64,000 bases of DNA from Streptomyces sp. NRRL F-525 (GCF_000716605.1 NZ_JNXE01000037.1:1-64000); one strand, 5' to 3'. Shown: positions 1 to 10,327, counted from the first letter of the stretch. The notes: generated from the letters alone by a model not told the origin. Translations and numbers: made by a program.

Positions 1-2
1 CC

Positions 3-704
3 CCCCACTTCGTCCAGCTCCACGCCCCCCACGAGCCACGCGCCCTCGTCGTCATGGAGGCAGTCGCCCGCATCCTGCGTTCGCAGGGCTCGCTCGTGCG
101 CACCAGCTGTGAGGGCCGGCCCGAATCCGAGTGGGTGGCCGTCCTCGGTGTTGAGGTCGACGCGCACGGGACCCCGGTGGCACCGGCTCCTCTCGATGTC
201 AACGTGCGGCCCGTGCCGGTATCCGATCCCGCGGAACTGCTTCCCCTCGGCCGCGACGCCGCGCTCTGGGCCCTCCTTCACCCCGCCGCTCACGACCGGC
301 CCCGCCTCACCGCCGACCACCTCGTGCAGCGGGAGAGCAACCCTCTCTTCCGGGTCCGTTACGCCTACGCCCGCACCCGGGCCGTCAGCCGTAACGCCGC
401 CGCCCTCGGCTTCACCCCGGCACCGGGCGACGTACCAGAGGACACCGCCCCGCTCCTCACCCACCTCGCCGACCACCCCCGCCTCCTCGCCCGCGCGGCA
501 GCGCACCGCGCGCCCGACCTGCTCGCCCGTCACCTGGTCGCCGTAGCCGACGCGACCCTCGTGCTCCTGCCCGCCACGCTTCCGCTCGGGGACGAGAAAC
601 CCTCGGCCGCCCACCGTGCCCGGCTCGCGCTCGCCGAAGCCGCCGGGGCGGTGCTCGCCGGTGGCCTGTCCCTGCTCGGCATCGATGCCCCCGAACACCT
701 CTGA
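3..704 (+). CDS. nrtL: ArgS-related anticodon-binding protein (5' end outside window)
   Basis: The frame is already open at base 3 and runs to TGA at 702-704, so only about the last 233 residues are visible. The ATG at 54 is probably internal, because the codons before it continue the same protein-like sequence without a ribosome site. The stretch FRVRYAYARTRAVSR (bases ~350-395) followed by a helical C-terminus is the pattern of the DALR anticodon-binding domain of class I arginyl-tRNA synthetases. The synthetase catalytic motifs would lie upstream and cannot be judged. Streptomycetes carry a stand-alone ArgS-like protein called NrtL directly before lysA, and the position fits. The true arginyl-tRNA synthetase is not excluded, but the sequence around residues 20-60 of the visible part is too divergent for it. 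The role is inferred to be RNA binding and is unknown in detail. Confidence 0.7.
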   Translation, partial: PHFVQLHAPHEPRALVVMEAVARILRSQGSLVRTSCEGRPESEWVAVLGVEVDAHGTPVAPAPLDVNVRPVPVSDPAELLPLGRDAALWALLHPAAHDRPRLTADHLVQRESNPLFRVRYAYARTRAVSRNAAALGFTPAPGDVPEDTAPLLTHLADHPRLLARAAAHRAPDLLARHLVAVADATLVLLPATLPLGDEKPSAAHRARLALAEAAGAVLAGGLSLLGIDAPEHL

Positions 705-767
705 GCGCCAGGACCGACAAGACTCCGCACGATCTGCGCGCCAGGAAGAGACAGAAGAGAAGACGAC

Positions 768-2159
768 ATGAGCCGTTCCGCACACCCCGCCGGTCCCCGT
801 CACGCCGACGTCCTGCCCGAGGGGCACTACTCCGCCCCGGCCGCCGACCTCAACGAACTCGACCCCAAGGTGTGGGCGCAGACCGTCGGCCGGGACGCGG
901 ACGGTGTCGTCACCGTCGGCGGGATCGACGTGAAGACGCTCGCCGAGCAGCACGGCACCCCGGCCTACGTTCTCGACGAGGCCGATTTCCGGGAGCGCGC
1001 CCGGGCCTGGCGTACCGCGTTCGGGCCGGACGCCGACGTCTTCTACGCCGGCAAGGCGTTCCTGTCCCGTGCCGTCGTGCGGTGGCTGCACGAGGAGGGG
1101 CTCAATCTTGATGTGTGTTCCGGGGGTGAGCTCGTCACCGCGCTTTCCGCCGGTATGCCCGCCGACCGCATCGCTTTTCACGGCAACAACAAGTCCGTGA
1201 GTGAGATTACGCGGGCCGTCGAGGCCGGTGTCGGGCGGATCGTGCTCGACTCCTTCCAGGAGATCGTGCGGGTCGCCCATATCGCGCAGTCCCTCGGCAA
1301 GCGGCAGCCGGTGCAGATCCGGATCACCGTGGGCGTGGAAGCGCACACCCATGAGTTCATCGCCACCGCCCATGAAGACCAGAAGTTCGGGATTCCGCTT
1401 GCCGGCGGGCAGGCCGCCGAAGCCGTACGGCGCGCTCTTCAGCTCGACGGGCTCGAAGTCATCGGGATCCACAGCCACATCGGGTCGCAGATCTTCGACA
1501 TGTCCGGGTTCGAGGTCGCGGCCCATCGGGTGGTCGGGCTGCTGAAGGCCGTTCGCGACGAGCATGGCGTGGAACTGCCCGAGATCGACCTCGGGGGTGG
1601 GCTCGGGATCGCCTACACCAGCGACGACGACCCCCGCGAGCCGCACGAGATCGCCAAGGCGCTCACCGAGATCGTCACCCGTGAGTGCGAGTCCGCCAAG
1701 CTGCGGACTCCTCGTATCTCCGTCGAGCCGGGGCGCGCCATCGTCGGGCCGACCGCCTTCACGCTCTACGAGGTCGGCACCGTCAAGCCCCTCGACGGGC
1801 TGCGGACGTATGTGTCGGTCGACGGGGGCATGTCCGACAACATCAGGACGGCTCTCTACGACGCCGAGTACAGCGTCGCGCTCGTGTCCCGCCGCTCCGA
1901 CGCCGAGCCCATGCTCGCCCGCGTCGTCGGCAAGCACTGCGAGAGCGGGGACATCGTGGTCAAGGACGCTTTCCTGCCTGGGGACCTGGCACCGGGTGAC
2001 CTGATCGCCGTACCGGCCACGGGCGCGTACTGCCGTTCCATGGCGAGCAATTACAACCATGTGCTCCGGCCGCCGGTCGTCGCCGTGAAGGATGGGGAGT
2101 CGCGGGTCATCGTCCGCCGGGAGACGGAGGAGGACCTCCTGCGTCTCGACGTCGGCTGA
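768..2159 (+). CDS. lysA: Diaminopimelate decarboxylase
   Basis: This cytoplasmic PLP enzyme decarboxylates meso-diaminopimelate to lysine, the last step of lysine synthesis. The 463-residue product has the family's usual length. The PLP lysine is K96 in FYAGKAF. HSHIGSQ, the glycine-rich [10 protein letters not shown] and EPGRAIVG mark the fold-III alanine-racemase-like barrel, and KHCESGD plus [12 protein letters not shown] mark the C-terminal beta domain that completes the active site. The ATG at 768 follows a purine-rich stretch (GGAAGAGA) in a 63-base gap after the preceding gene. A strong hairpin follows at 2187-2215. Third-position G rises over C after about base 1080 without any break in the frame. 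The assignment is secure. Confidence 0.97.
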   Translation: MSRSAHPAGPRHADVLPEGHYSAPAADLNELDPKVWAQTVGRDADGVVTVGGIDVKTLAEQHGTPAYVLDEADFRERARAWRTAFGPDADVFYAGKAFLSRAVVRWLHEEGLNLDVCSGGELVTALSAGMPADRIAFHGNNKSVSEITRAVEAGVGRIVLDSFQEIVRVAHIAQSLGKRQPVQIRITVGVEAHTHEFIATAHEDQKFGIPLAGGQAAEAVRRALQLDGLEVIGIHSHIGSQIFDMSGFEVAAHRVVGLLKAVRDEHGVELPEIDLGGGLGIAYTSDDDPREPHEIAKALTEIVTRECESAKLRTPRISVEPGRAIVGPTAFTLYEVGTVKPLDGLRTYVSVDGGMSDNIRTALYDAEYSVALVSRRSDAEPMLARVVGKHCESGDIVVKDAFLPGDLAPGDLIAVPATGAYCRSMASNYNHVLRPPVVAVKDGESRVIVRRETEEDLLRLDVG

Positions 2160-2186
2160 ACAAGAGGAAGCAGGAGAAGCAGGAAA

Positions 2187-2215
2187 GGGGTGGAAGATCT
2201 CCCGTCTTCCACCCC
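2187..2215 (+). terminator. Hairpin terminator after lysA
   Basis: GGGGTGGAAGA (2187-2197) pairs perfectly with TCTTCCACCCC (2205-2215) across a 7-base loop, 28 bases after the lysA stop. There is no U-run, as is common in streptomycetes. It separates lysA from the hom-thrC genes. Confidence 0.8.
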
Positions 2216-2319
2216 CGCGGAAATGAAATCGATGTCTCACGATCCGGACCATGGATAGAAACTCCCGTCCGGTGAGTGAGACTGGTCCAACCGATGACGG
2301 TATGAGGAAACGAGGTCGG

Positions 2320-3612
2320 ATGATGCGTACGCGTCCGCTGAAGGTGGCGCTGCTGGGCTGTGGAGTGGTCGGCTCAGAGGTGGCGCGCATCATGACGACG
2401 CACGCCGACGACCTCGCCGCCCGCATCGGCGCACCCGTCGAGCTCGCGGGCGTCGCCGTACGGCGGCCCTCCAAGGTCCGCGAAGGCATCGACCCCGCCC
2501 TCGTCACCACCGACGCCACCGCCCTCGTCAAGCGCGGGGACATCGACGTCGTGGTGGAGGTCATCGGGGGGATCGAGCCCGCCCGTTCCCTCATCACCAC
2601 CGCCTTCGAGCACGGCGCCTCCGTCGTCTCCGCCAACAAGGCGCTGCTCGCCCAGGACGGCGCCGCTCTGCACGCCGCCGCCGAGCAGCAGGGCAAGGAC
2701 CTGTACTACGAGGCCGCCGTCGCCGGGGCGATCCCGCTGATCCGGCCGCTGCGCGAGTCCCTCGCCGGTGACAAGGTCAACCGGGTGCTCGGGATCGTCA
2801 ACGGCACCACCAACTTCATCCTCGACAAGATGGACAGCACGGGCGCGGGCTATCAGGAGGCCCTCGACGAGGCCACCGCGCTCGGGTACGCCGAGGCCGA
2901 CCCCACCGCCGACGTCGAGGGCTTCGACGCCGCCGCCAAGGCCGCCATCCTCGCCGGGATCGCCTTCCACACGCGCGTGCGTCTCGACGACGTCTACCGC
3001 GAGGGCATGACCGAGGTCACCGCCTCCGACTTCGCCTCCGCGAAGAACATGGGCTGCACCATCAAGCTGCTCGCCATCTGCGAGCGGGCCGAGGACGGTG
3101 GCAGCGTCACCGCGCGCGTGCATCCCGCGATGATCCCGCTCAGCCACCCGCTCGCCTCCGTCCGCGGCGCCTACAACGCCGTGTTCGTCGAGTCCGACGC
3201 CTCCGGCCAGCTGATGTTCTACGGCCCCGGCGCGGGCGGCGCCCCCACCGCCTCCGCCGTGCTCGGCGACCTCGTCGCCGTGTGCCGCAACCGGCTCAAC
3301 GGGACCACCGGGCCCGGCGAGTCGGCGTACGCCGGACTGCCCGTGTCGGGCATGGGCGAGGTCGTCACGCGGTACCACATCAGCCTCGACGTCGCCGACA
3401 AACCAGGTGTTCTCGCACAGGTCGCCACCGTGTTCGCCGAGCACGGTGTCTCGATCGATACGGTTCGGCAGCAGGGGAAGGACGGCGAGGCATCCCTCGT
3501 CGTCGTCACGCACCGCGCGTCCGACGCCGCCCTGGGCGGGACCGTCGAGGCGTTGCGCAAGCTCGACACCGTGCGGGGTGTCGCCAGCATCATGCGGGTT
3601 GAAGGAGAGTAA
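2320..3612 (+). CDS. hom: Homoserine dehydrogenase
   Basis: This enzyme reduces aspartate semialdehyde to homoserine with NAD(P)H, the branch point toward threonine and methionine. From the chosen ATG the product has 430 residues. The Rossmann motif LLGCGVVGSEV lies near residues 8-18. The catalytic domain contains VNGTTNFIL and EADPTADVEG, and a C-terminal ACT domain starts near residue 350 (YHISLDVADKPGVLAQV), where threonine feedback normally acts. The frame is open back to an ATG at 2251, but the purine-rich GAGGAAACGAGG just before 2320 and the known N-terminus MMRTRPLKVALLG favour the tandem ATGs at 2320/2323. thrC follows after 6 bases, so the two are co-transcribed. Confidence 0.95.
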   Translation: MMRTRPLKVALLGCGVVGSEVARIMTTHADDLAARIGAPVELAGVAVRRPSKVREGIDPALVTTDATALVKRGDIDVVVEVIGGIEPARSLITTAFEHGASVVSANKALLAQDGAALHAAAEQQGKDLYYEAAVAGAIPLIRPLRESLAGDKVNRVLGIVNGTTNFILDKMDSTGAGYQEALDEATALGYAEADPTADVEGFDAAAKAAILAGIAFHTRVRLDDVYREGMTEVTASDFASAKNMGCTIKLLAICERAEDGGSVTARVHPAMIPLSHPLASVRGAYNAVFVESDASGQLMFYGPGAGGAPTASAVLGDLVAVCRNRLNGTTGPGESAYAGLPVSGMGEVVTRYHISLDVADKPGVLAQVATVFAEHGVSIDTVRQQGKDGEASLVVVTHRASDAALGGTVEALRKLDTVRGVASIMRVEGE

Positions 3613-3618
3613 CCAGCA

Positions 3619-4677
3619 ATGACCCACCAGTGGCGCGGAATCATCGAGGAGTACCGGGACCGGCTCCCGGTGTCCGACAGCACGCCGGTCGTCTCCCTCC
3701 GCGAGGGCGGCACGCCCCTCGTGCCCGCGCAGGTGCTCTCCGAGCGCACCGGCTGCGAGGTCCACCTCAAGGTGGAGGGTGCCAACCCGACCGGGTCCTT
3801 CAAGGACCGCGGTATGACCATGGCCATCACGCGGGCCAAGGAGGAGGGCGCGCAGGCCGTCATCTGCGCCTCCACCGGCAACACGTCGGCCTCCGCCGCC
3901 GCCTACGCCGTACGCGCCGGGATGGTCTGTGCCGTCCTCGTGCCGCGCGGCAAGATCGCGCTCGGCAAGATGGGCCAGGCCCTCGTGCACGGCGCGAAGA
4001 TCCTCCAGGTCGACGGAAACTTCGACGACTGCCTCACCCTCGCCCGCGAGCTGAGCGACAACTACCCTGTGGCGCTGGTGAATTCGGTCAACCCGGTGCG
4101 CATCGAGGGCCAGAAGACGGCTGCCTTCGAGATCGTCGACATGCTCGGCGACGCGCCCGACATCCACGTCCTGCCGGTGGGCAACGCGGGCAACATCACC
4201 GCGTACTGGAAGGGCTACAAGGAGTACGCCGGCGACGGCATCGCCGCCAAGTCGCCCCGCATGTGGGGCTTCCAGGCGTCCGGTTCCGCGCCCATCGTGC
4301 GCGGCGAGATCGTCAAGGACCCCTCGACGATCGCCACCGCGATCCGCATCGGCAACCCGGCTTCCTGGCAGTTCGCGCTGGACGCGCGGGACGAGTCCGG
4401 CGGGTTCATCGACGAGGTGACGGACCGTGAGATCCTGCGCGCCTACCGGCTGTTGGCCGCTCAGGAGGGCGTCTTCGTCGAGCCCGCTTCTGCCGCTTCC
4501 GTCGCCGGTCTGCTGAAGGCGGCCGAGCAGGGCAAGGTCGACCCGGGCCAGACCATCGTCTGCACGGTGACCGGAAACGGTCTGAAGGACCCCGACTGGG
4601 CGGTCGCGGGTGCCCCGCAGCCGGTCACGATCCCGGTCGACGCGCCGACCGCGGCCGAGCGCCTCGGTCTGGCGTAA
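3619..4677 (+). CDS. thrC: Threonine synthase
   Basis: This PLP enzyme converts O-phosphohomoserine to threonine. The product has 352 residues, the length of the short bacterial class. The PLP lysine is K62 in [22 protein letters not shown] contacts the substrate amino-acid moiety, and [14 protein letters not shown] is the phosphate-binding glycine loop. The ATG at 3619 has AAGGAG about 11 bases upstream and lies 6 bases after hom, so it is operonic with hom. thrB is 247 bases further on and may have its own start site. Confidence 0.97.
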   Translation: MTHQWRGIIEEYRDRLPVSDSTPVVSLREGGTPLVPAQVLSERTGCEVHLKVEGANPTGSFKDRGMTMAITRAKEEGAQAVICASTGNTSASAAAYAVRAGMVCAVLVPRGKIALGKMGQALVHGAKILQVDGNFDDCLTLARELSDNYPVALVNSVNPVRIEGQKTAAFEIVDMLGDAPDIHVLPVGNAGNITAYWKGYKEYAGDGIAAKSPRMWGFQASGSAPIVRGEIVKDPSTIATAIRIGNPASWQFALDARDESGGFIDEVTDREILRAYRLLAAQEGVFVEPASAASVAGLLKAAEQGKVDPGQTIVCTVTGNGLKDPDWAVAGAPQPVTIPVDAPTAAERLGLA

Positions 4678-4924
4678 AGCCGCCTGGCGGGTATTCGCCA
4701 CGGGGGGTGCACAGGGGGCTTACGACACGCATCGTGCGCCTCCTGTGCGCCCTATGTCGCCACAGAACCTTCCTTCGATAGGCTGTACCGAACCCGCCCG
4801 CCGCATATGCCTGCGCGCATGGCTCGGCACCGCGCCGTCTCCACGGCCCGAGGGTCTTCACGTACCTATCGAATCTCATCGAATGTCTTCGACAGTCACG
4901 CAGCTCAAGGAGAGTCATCGAGCG

Positions 4925-5854
4925 ATGGCCGGTCCAGCCTTCCGCGCCGCCGCCGTCCGGGTGCGCGTCCCCGCCACCAGCGCCAACCTCGGCCCGGGCT
5001 TCGACGCCTTCGGCCTCTCGCTGGGGCTCTACGACGACGTCGTCGTCCGTGTCGCCGACTCCGGGCTGCTCATCGACATCGCGGGCGAGGGCAGCGAGAC
5101 CCTCCCGCGCGACGAGAACCACCTCCTCGTACGGTCCCTGCGCACCGCCTTCGACCTGCTCGGCGGACAGCCGCGCGGCCTCGAGATCGTGTGCGCCAAC
5201 CGCATTCCGCACGGCCGCGGCCTGGGCTCCTCCTCCGCCGCCATCTGCGCCGGCATCGTCGCCGCGCGCGCCGTGACCATAGGCGGGGACTCCCGGCTCG
5301 ACGACACGGCCCTGCTGGAACTCGCCACCGAGATTGAGGGCCACCCCGACAACGTCGCGGCCTGTCTGCTGGGCGGATTCACGCTCTCCTGGATGGACGG
5401 GGGAGCCGCGCGGGCGATCAGGATGGACCCGGCCGATTCCATCGTTCCGGTGGTTTTCGTGCCCGGGAAACCGGTGCTCACCGAGACCGCGCGCGGCCTG
5501 CTCCCGCGCAGCGTCCCGCACGTCGACGCCGCCGCCAACGCGGGCCGCGCCGCCCTGCTCGTCGAGGCGCTCACCCGGCGCCCCGAGCTGCTGCTGCCCG
5601 CCACCGAGGACCGGCTGCACCAGGAGTACCGCGCTCCGGCGATGCCCGAAAGTGCCGCGCTCGTCGACCGGTTGAGGGCGGACGGGGTGCCGGCCGTGAT
5701 TTCCGGCGCCGGACCGACCGTGCTCGCACTGGTCGACGCCGACAACGCCGACAAGGTGTCCCACCTCGCCGGCGAGGGCTGGGCCGCCAACCGGCTTGAT
5801 CTCGACGCACAGGGCGCCTGCGTACTGCCGCTCGCGGCCCCCAGCGCCAATTGA
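4925..5854 (+). CDS. thrB: Homoserine kinase
   Basis: This enzyme phosphorylates homoserine to O-phosphohomoserine, the substrate of the preceding thrC. The 309-residue product belongs to the GHMP kinase family: VPATSANLGPGFDAFG opens the N-terminal domain, HGRGLGSSSAA is the ATP-binding glycine/serine loop (about residues 96-107), and VISGAGPTVLAL is the C-terminal GHMP motif. The frame stays open to 4610, and an in-frame ATG exists at 4883. I chose 4925 because the conserved protein begins there and AAGGAG lies 12 bases upstream, which is a somewhat long spacing. The 247-base gap to thrC shows no clear terminator, so read-through from hom-thrC is possible. Confidence 0.95.
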   Translation: MAGPAFRAAAVRVRVPATSANLGPGFDAFGLSLGLYDDVVVRVADSGLLIDIAGEGSETLPRDENHLLVRSLRTAFDLLGGQPRGLEIVCANRIPHGRGLGSSSAAICAGIVAARAVTIGGDSRLDDTALLELATEIEGHPDNVAACLLGGFTLSWMDGGAARAIRMDPADSIVPVVFVPGKPVLTETARGLLPRSVPHVDAAANAGRAALLVEALTRRPELLLPATEDRLHQEYRAPAMPESAALVDRLRADGVPAVISGAGPTVLALVDADNADKVSHLAGEGWAANRLDLDAQGACVLPLAAPSAN

Positions 5855-6238
5855 CTACGTACCGTCGCCGGATTTCGAGAGGGGGAATGTTTGTTGGATC
5901 CGGTAGTGTTAATCTCAAGTCTGCACCCGACCCCACCATGGCGAGGTGCTTGTTGTCCCCGTCCGGGACAGACATTCTTCCGGGAGCCTCCCAAGCCGCA
6001 CCGTGTTCTGTAGGGGCACAGAGCGGTTCGCCGGGCACGCTCCGGAATTGGTGCGACCAAGCCACGTGACACAGACACTCGGTGCCACTGCTTCGGGAAG
6101 CGCCGTCACCAGCAATCTCTTCCGCCGCTTAGGCGGACCACCGCCCCGGCACGGTTCACACAGCAAGAACCGAAGCCGGACAGCACAACCGGTCGCCGAG
6201 CCAGACAGGCCGACGTCCGCTCCAGGGAAGGACCCTTC
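5855..6238 (+). promoter_or_regulatory. Long leader region of rho
   Basis: The 384 bases between thrB and rho contain no credible gene. The stretch 5891-5915 is AT-rich for this genome and holds TAGTGT (5904-5909) and TAATCT (5910-5915), each like a streptomycete -10 box, but neither has a convincing -35 at 17-18 bases. Several small dyads follow. A long untranslated leader fits autoregulated rho genes; the mechanism here is inferred. Confidence 0.4.
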
Positions 6239-8317
6239 GTGAGCGACACCACCGATCTGATGGGCGCGCGTGTCGAGGAGACCGCTGCCGCGCCCGCCAC
6301 GGACGCCTCCGCGCCTGCCACCGGTGCCGGCTCCCGGCGGCGCCGCGGTACCGGCCTCGACGGCATGGTGCTGGCCGAGCTGCAGCAGGTCGCATCCGGC
6401 CTCGGCATCAGGGGCACCGCGCGGATGCGCAAGAGCCAGCTGATCGAGGTCATCAAGGACGCGCAGGCTGGGGGTGCTCCGGCCAAGGCCGAGACCGCCA
6501 CCGAGACCAAGCCGAAGCGCCGCGCCACCTCCAAGACCCGTACGGGCGACGAGGCGGTTGCCCCGGCCGAGCAGAAGGCCGAGAAGGTCGCCGCAGAGAA
6601 GGCCGTGGCCCAGCAGCAGATCGAGATCCCCGGCCAGCCCGCTGGGGGCCCCTCCCGCTCGAGCGAAGCCGAGAGTGGGGGAGACGACGCCCCCGTCGAG
6701 CGCCGTCGTCGCCGTGCGACCGCCGAGGCCGGCAGCCCCGAGACGATCACCGCCGAGGCGAAGAACGAGCCGAAGGCCGAGACGCCCGCCGCCGCGCAGG
6801 GCGAGGCCCGTGGCGACGCCGGTGACGACGGCCGTCAGGGCCGCCGGGACCGTCGCGACCGCGACCGCGGTGGCCGTCAGGACCGCCAGGACCGCGACCG
6901 CGGCGACCGCCGCAAGGACAACGAGCAGCAGGGCGGCGGCCAGCAGCAGAGCAGCGGCCGTCAGGACCGCCAGCAGGGCGGTCAGCAGCAGGACCGTCAG
7001 CAGCAGAGCGGTGGCCGCCAGGACCGTCAGGACCGGCAGCAGCGCGACAACGGCCCGCAGGACGACGACGACTTCGAGGGCGGCCGGCGCGGCCGTCGCG
7101 GCCGGTACCGGGACCGCCGGGGCCGTCGCGGACGTGACGAGTTCGGCGGCGGTGCCGCGGGCGAGCCGCAGGTCGCCGACGACGACGTCCTGATCCCCGT
7201 CGCGGGCATCCTCGACATCCTCGACAACTACGCGTTCATCCGGACCTCCGGCTACCTGCCGGGCCCGAACGACGTGTACGTCTCCCTCGCCCAGGTCCGT
7301 AAGAACGGCCTGCGCAAGGGCGACCACGTCACCGGCGCGGTCCGTCAGCCGAAGGAGGGCGAGCGCCGCGAGAAGTTCAACGCGCTCGTGCGCCTGGACT
7401 CGACCAACGGCATGGCCCCCGACTCCGGGCGCGGTCGGCCGGAGTTCAACAAGCTGACGCCGCTGTACCCGCAGGACCGGCTCCGCCTGGAGACCGACCC
7501 GGGTGTGCTGACGACCCGCATCATCGACCTCGTCGCGCCGATCGGCAAGGGCCAGCGCGGTCTGATCGTGGCCCCGCCGAAGACCGGCAAGACCATGATC
7601 ATGCAGGCCATCGCCAACGCGATCACGCACAACAACCCCGAGTGCCACCTGATGGTCGTCCTGGTCGACGAGCGTCCGGAAGAGGTCACCGACATGCAGC
7701 GGTCGGTGAAGGGCGAGGTCATCTCCTCGACCTTCGACCGTCCCGCCGAGGACCACACCACGGTCGCCGAGCTCGCCATCGAGCGCGCCAAGCGGCTGGT
7801 GGAGCTGGGCCACGACGTCGTCGTACTCCTGGACTCCATCACGCGTCTGGGCCGTGCGTACAACCTCGCGGCGCCCGCCTCCGGCCGCATCCTGTCCGGT
7901 GGTGTCGACTCCACGGCGCTGTACCCGCCCAAGCGCTTCTTCGGTGCCGCGCGCAACATCGAGGACGGCGGTTCGCTGACCATCCTCGCCACGGCGCTCG
8001 TCGACACCGGCTCGCGCATGGACGAGGTCATCTTCGAGGAGTTCAAGGGCACGGGCAACGCCGAGCTGAAGCTCGACCGGAAGCTCGCCGACAAGCGCAT
8101 CTTCCCGGCGGTGGACGTCGACGCGTCCGGTACCCGTAAGGAAGAGATCCTGCTCGGCAGCGACGAGTTGGCCGTCACCTGGAAGCTGCGCCGGGTGCTG
8201 CACGCGCTCGACCAGCAGCAGGCGATCGAGCTGCTCCTCGACAAAATGAAGCAGACGAAGTCGAACGCCGAGTTCCTGCTCCAGATCCAGAAGACCACTC
8301 CTGGCAACGGCGACTAA
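6239..8317 (+). CDS. rho: Transcription termination factor Rho
   Basis: Rho is a hexameric RNA helicase that ends transcripts. The 692-residue product is much longer than the ~420-residue E. coli protein because of an actinobacterial insert. Order: a Rho N-terminal domain near residues 40-80 ([13 protein letters not shown]...), a low-complexity insert (about 85-310) that is Ala/Glu-rich and then Arg/Asp/Gln/Gly-rich, the RNA-binding OB fold (from [20 protein letters not shown]), and the RecA-like ATPase with Walker A APPKTGKT at residues 445-452 and [12 protein letters not shown] after it. The GTG at 6239 has GGAAGGA upstream. Part of the insert (residues 135-148) is encoded by a short dispersed repeat at 6641-6683. 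A hairpin terminator follows at 8336. Confidence 0.96.
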   Translation: MSDTTDLMGARVEETAAAPATDASAPATGAGSRRRRGTGLDGMVLAELQQVASGLGIRGTARMRKSQLIEVIKDAQAGGAPAKAETATETKPKRRATSKTRTGDEAVAPAEQKAEKVAAEKAVAQQQIEIPGQPAGGPSRSSEAESGGDDAPVERRRRRATAEAGSPETITAEAKNEPKAETPAAAQGEARGDAGDDGRQGRRDRRDRDRGGRQDRQDRDRGDRRKDNEQQGGGQQQSSGRQDRQQGGQQQDRQQQSGGRQDRQDRQQRDNGPQDDDDFEGGRRGRRGRYRDRRGRRGRDEFGGGAAGEPQVADDDVLIPVAGILDILDNYAFIRTSGYLPGPNDVYVSLAQVRKNGLRKGDHVTGAVRQPKEGERREKFNALVRLDSTNGMAPDSGRGRPEFNKLTPLYPQDRLRLETDPGVLTTRIIDLVAPIGKGQRGLIVAPPKTGKTMIMQAIANAITHNNPECHLMVVLVDERPEEVTDMQRSVKGEVISSTFDRPAEDHTTVAELAIERAKRLVELGHDVVVLLDSITRLGRAYNLAAPASGRILSGGVDSTALYPPKRFFGAARNIEDGGSLTILATALVDTGSRMDEVIFEEFKGTGNAELKLDRKLADKRIFPAVDVDASGTRKEEILLGSDELAVTWKLRRVLHALDQQQAIELLLDKMKQTKSNAEFLLQIQKTTPGNGD
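6641..6683 (+). repeat. Short dispersed repeat inside the rho insert
   Basis: The stretch contains CCCCTCCCGCTCGAGCGAAG followed by CCGAGAGTGGGGGAG, a partly self-complementary motif that I recall in many places in streptomycete genomes. In this frame it encodes [14 protein letters not shown], a peptide seen as an insertion in unrelated streptomycete proteins. It keeps the rho frame. Confidence 0.55.
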
Positions 8318-8335
8318 GGCAAGTCAGCGTTATCA

Positions 8336-8367
8336 AAGGGCCGCTCCCTGTTAAGGGGGCGGCCCTT
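8336..8367 (+). terminator. Terminator after rho
   Basis: A 13-base stem (AAGGGCCGCTCCC against GGGGGCGGCCCTT, one G-U pair) closes a 6-base loop 18 bases after the rho stop codon. Confidence 0.85.
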
Positions 8368-8455
8368 CGCGTTGTCAGTGGCTCGCTGTACGATCGCGCC
8401 CTTCGGACTTGCTTTCGACAATCGTCCGAACTTCTGATCCCGAGGGGGGACTTGA

Positions 8456-10327
8456 GTGGGTACGCCCATGCCTGGGGCTGGTCGGCACAGACGCCGGATA
8501 CGTTTCGGCCTGCCTGTCGCCGCGGCCGGTATCGCCGCCGCCGTGACCGCCGCACTGATGACGACGTCCGCCGGCGCGGCCACCGCGCTGCCGACGCCGA
8601 CCGTGAAGCCCGCCGTGAGCACGACGTCGCTCGCCACGCTGAAGAAGCGCATCGTGGGCGCCGAGGCCGGTGACGACATCGCCGGGGAGAAGACCAAGAA
8701 GGCCTCCCTGAGCGCGAGCACCACCGGCACGGCGGCCGTCAGCCCGAAGATCATCGGCGGCACGACGACCACCATCAACACCGCGCCGTTCATGGCGCAG
8801 CTCTGGTACTACGACGACAAGGGCACCGCCGACGAGAGCGACGACCTCGGCTTCTTCTGCGGCGGCTCGGTCATCTCGCCGTCGAAGATCCTGACGGCCG
8901 GGCACTGCACCAAGGACGAGCACGGCAAGGCCTACGACTGGGCCAAGTACGGCGCCGTCGTCACCAGCGCCACGGTGCTGCCGACCACGGACGCCGACGG
9001 CAACGCCGACCTGCACGGCGGCCAGGCCACCGCGGTCCTGCGCCAGTGGACCCACCCGTCGTACAGCCCGACGACCATCGACAACGACATCGCGGTCCTC
9101 ACCCTGGCGGCCCCCGTCAAGGCGACCCCGATCCGCATGACGACGAACACCGACACGGCGTCGTACACGGGCACGCCCGCGAAGACCGCCAAGGTCTACG
9201 GCTGGGGCCGCACCAGCTCCCAGACCGAGGACATCTCCGAGACGCTGAAGACGGCCACGCTGCCGATCCAGTCGGACGCCACCTGCACCGGCGCCTACGG
9301 CAGCCTCGTCATCAAGGCGCACATGATCTGCGCGGGCACGCCCGCCACCGGCAGCGACACCGGTACGACGGCGATCTGCAACGGCGACTCCGGCGGCCCG
9401 CTGGTCGTCGGCGGCCGGATCGTCGGTGTCGTCTCCTGGAGCGGCGACGACGGTGACGCCACCACCGTCAACGACTGCGTCGTCGAGGGCACCTACGGCG
9501 TCTTCACGAAGGTCAGCGCCTACGTCGGCGCGGCCTACGCGCAGGTCGACGACGGCAACCTGAGCTACAGCGACAACAAGGCCGACGTCTACGCCCGCAA
9601 GTCCTCCAACAAGGTGGGCTACGAGCTGGACTCCAGGGGCACCTCGCTGGCCACGCGCGTCTCCCTGGGCGACTGGGGCGGCGTCAACCTGGTCCGCTCG
9701 GCCGACCTGAACCGGGACGGCTACCAGGACTGGATCTACCGGACCGCCGCCGGCGCGGTCTACTGGGACCACTTCCAGCTCAACAGCGCGCGGGACGACG
9801 GCAGTTGGGTCAGCACGAAGATCTTCGCCAACTGGAAGACCCGCACCCGGATCATCGCCCCCGGCGATGTCACCGGCGACTACCTGCCCGACCTGGTCTC
9901 GGTCGACAGCGCCGGCGTGCTGTGGATCTACCCGGGCAAGGGCAACGGCACCTTCAGTTCGCCGTCGCGGGTCGGCGGGGGCTGGAGCCAGTACAACACG
10001 CTGGTCGGCCACGGCGACTTCAACGGTGACGGCAAGGCCGACCTGCTCGCCCGCAACAAGAGCACCGGAGTCGTCTACCTGTACAAGGGCGCCGGCAAGT
10101 CCGGCACGGGTGCCTTCGCGGCCCGTGTGAAGGTGCGCACCTGGGGCAGCTACAACGCCTTCGACGCCGTCGGTGACTTCACCGGCGACGGCAAGGCGGA
10201 CCTCCTGATCCGCAACGCGAGCAACACGCTGTACCTCTACCCGGGCACCGGCAAGGCCACGAGCGAGATCTTCGGCACACCGAAGTCGCTCGGCACCGGT
10301 TTCCAGCAGTACGACATCTTCGGCTGA
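8456..10327 (+). CDS. Secreted trypsin-like serine protease with FG-GAP/VCBS repeats
   Basis: The 623-residue product starts with a signal peptide: a basic stretch with RHRRRIRF, then a hydrophobic segment ending in SAGAATA. The peptidase S1 domain (from about residue 100) has the full triad: H150 in LTAGHC, D211 in DNDIAVL and S312 in GDSGGPL. After about residue 385 come beta-propeller-type repeats with calcium-binding signatures such as DLNRDGYQD, DFNGDGKADLL and DFTGDGKADLL, each with YLYPG/YLYKG partners. The GTG at 8456 has GAGGGGGGA about 5 bases upstream. It is expected to act outside the cell; the substrate is unknown. It stands alone between two strong terminators. Confidence 0.92.
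   Translation: MGTPMPGAGRHRRRIRFGLPVAAAGIAAAVTAALMTTSAGAATALPTPTVKPAVSTTSLATLKKRIVGAEAGDDIAGEKTKKASLSASTTGTAAVSPKIIGGTTTTINTAPFMAQLWYYDDKGTADESDDLGFFCGGSVISPSKILTAGHCTKDEHGKAYDWAKYGAVVTSATVLPTTDADGNADLHGGQATAVLRQWTHPSYSPTTIDNDIAVLTLAAPVKATPIRMTTNTDTASYTGTPAKTAKVYGWGRTSSQTEDISETLKTATLPIQSDATCTGAYGSLVIKAHMICAGTPATGSDTGTTAICNGDSGGPLVVGGRIVGVVSWSGDDGDATTVNDCVVEGTYGVFTKVSAYVGAAYAQVDDGNLSYSDNKADVYARKSSNKVGYELDSRGTSLATRVSLGDWGGVNLVRSADLNRDGYQDWIYRTAAGAVYWDHFQLNSARDDGSWVSTKIFANWKTRTRIIAPGDVTGDYLPDLVSVDSAGVLWIYPGKGNGTFSSPSRVGGGWSQYNTLVGHGDFNGDGKADLLARNKSTGVVYLYKGAGKSGTGAFAARVKVRTWGSYNAFDAVGDFTGDGKADLLIRNASNTLYLYPGTGKATSEIFGTPKSLGTGFQQYDIFG

Noticed and set aside
2374..4701. A 775-codon open frame on the minus strand opposite hom and thrC
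   Set aside because: It mirrors the coding strand's GC-rich third positions and contains runs of Asp, Arg, Gly and Val without family motifs; hom and thrC are certain.
4610..4924. N-terminal extension of thrB to the first open-frame start
   Set aside because: The extension has no conserved sequence, crosses the thrC end and lacks a ribosome site; AAGGAG and the conserved protein start support 4925.
6870..7050. Regular CGTCAGGACCG units in rho considered as a CRISPR-like or satellite array
   Set aside because: Units have no constant spacers and keep the rho frame, so they are coding low-complexity sequence.
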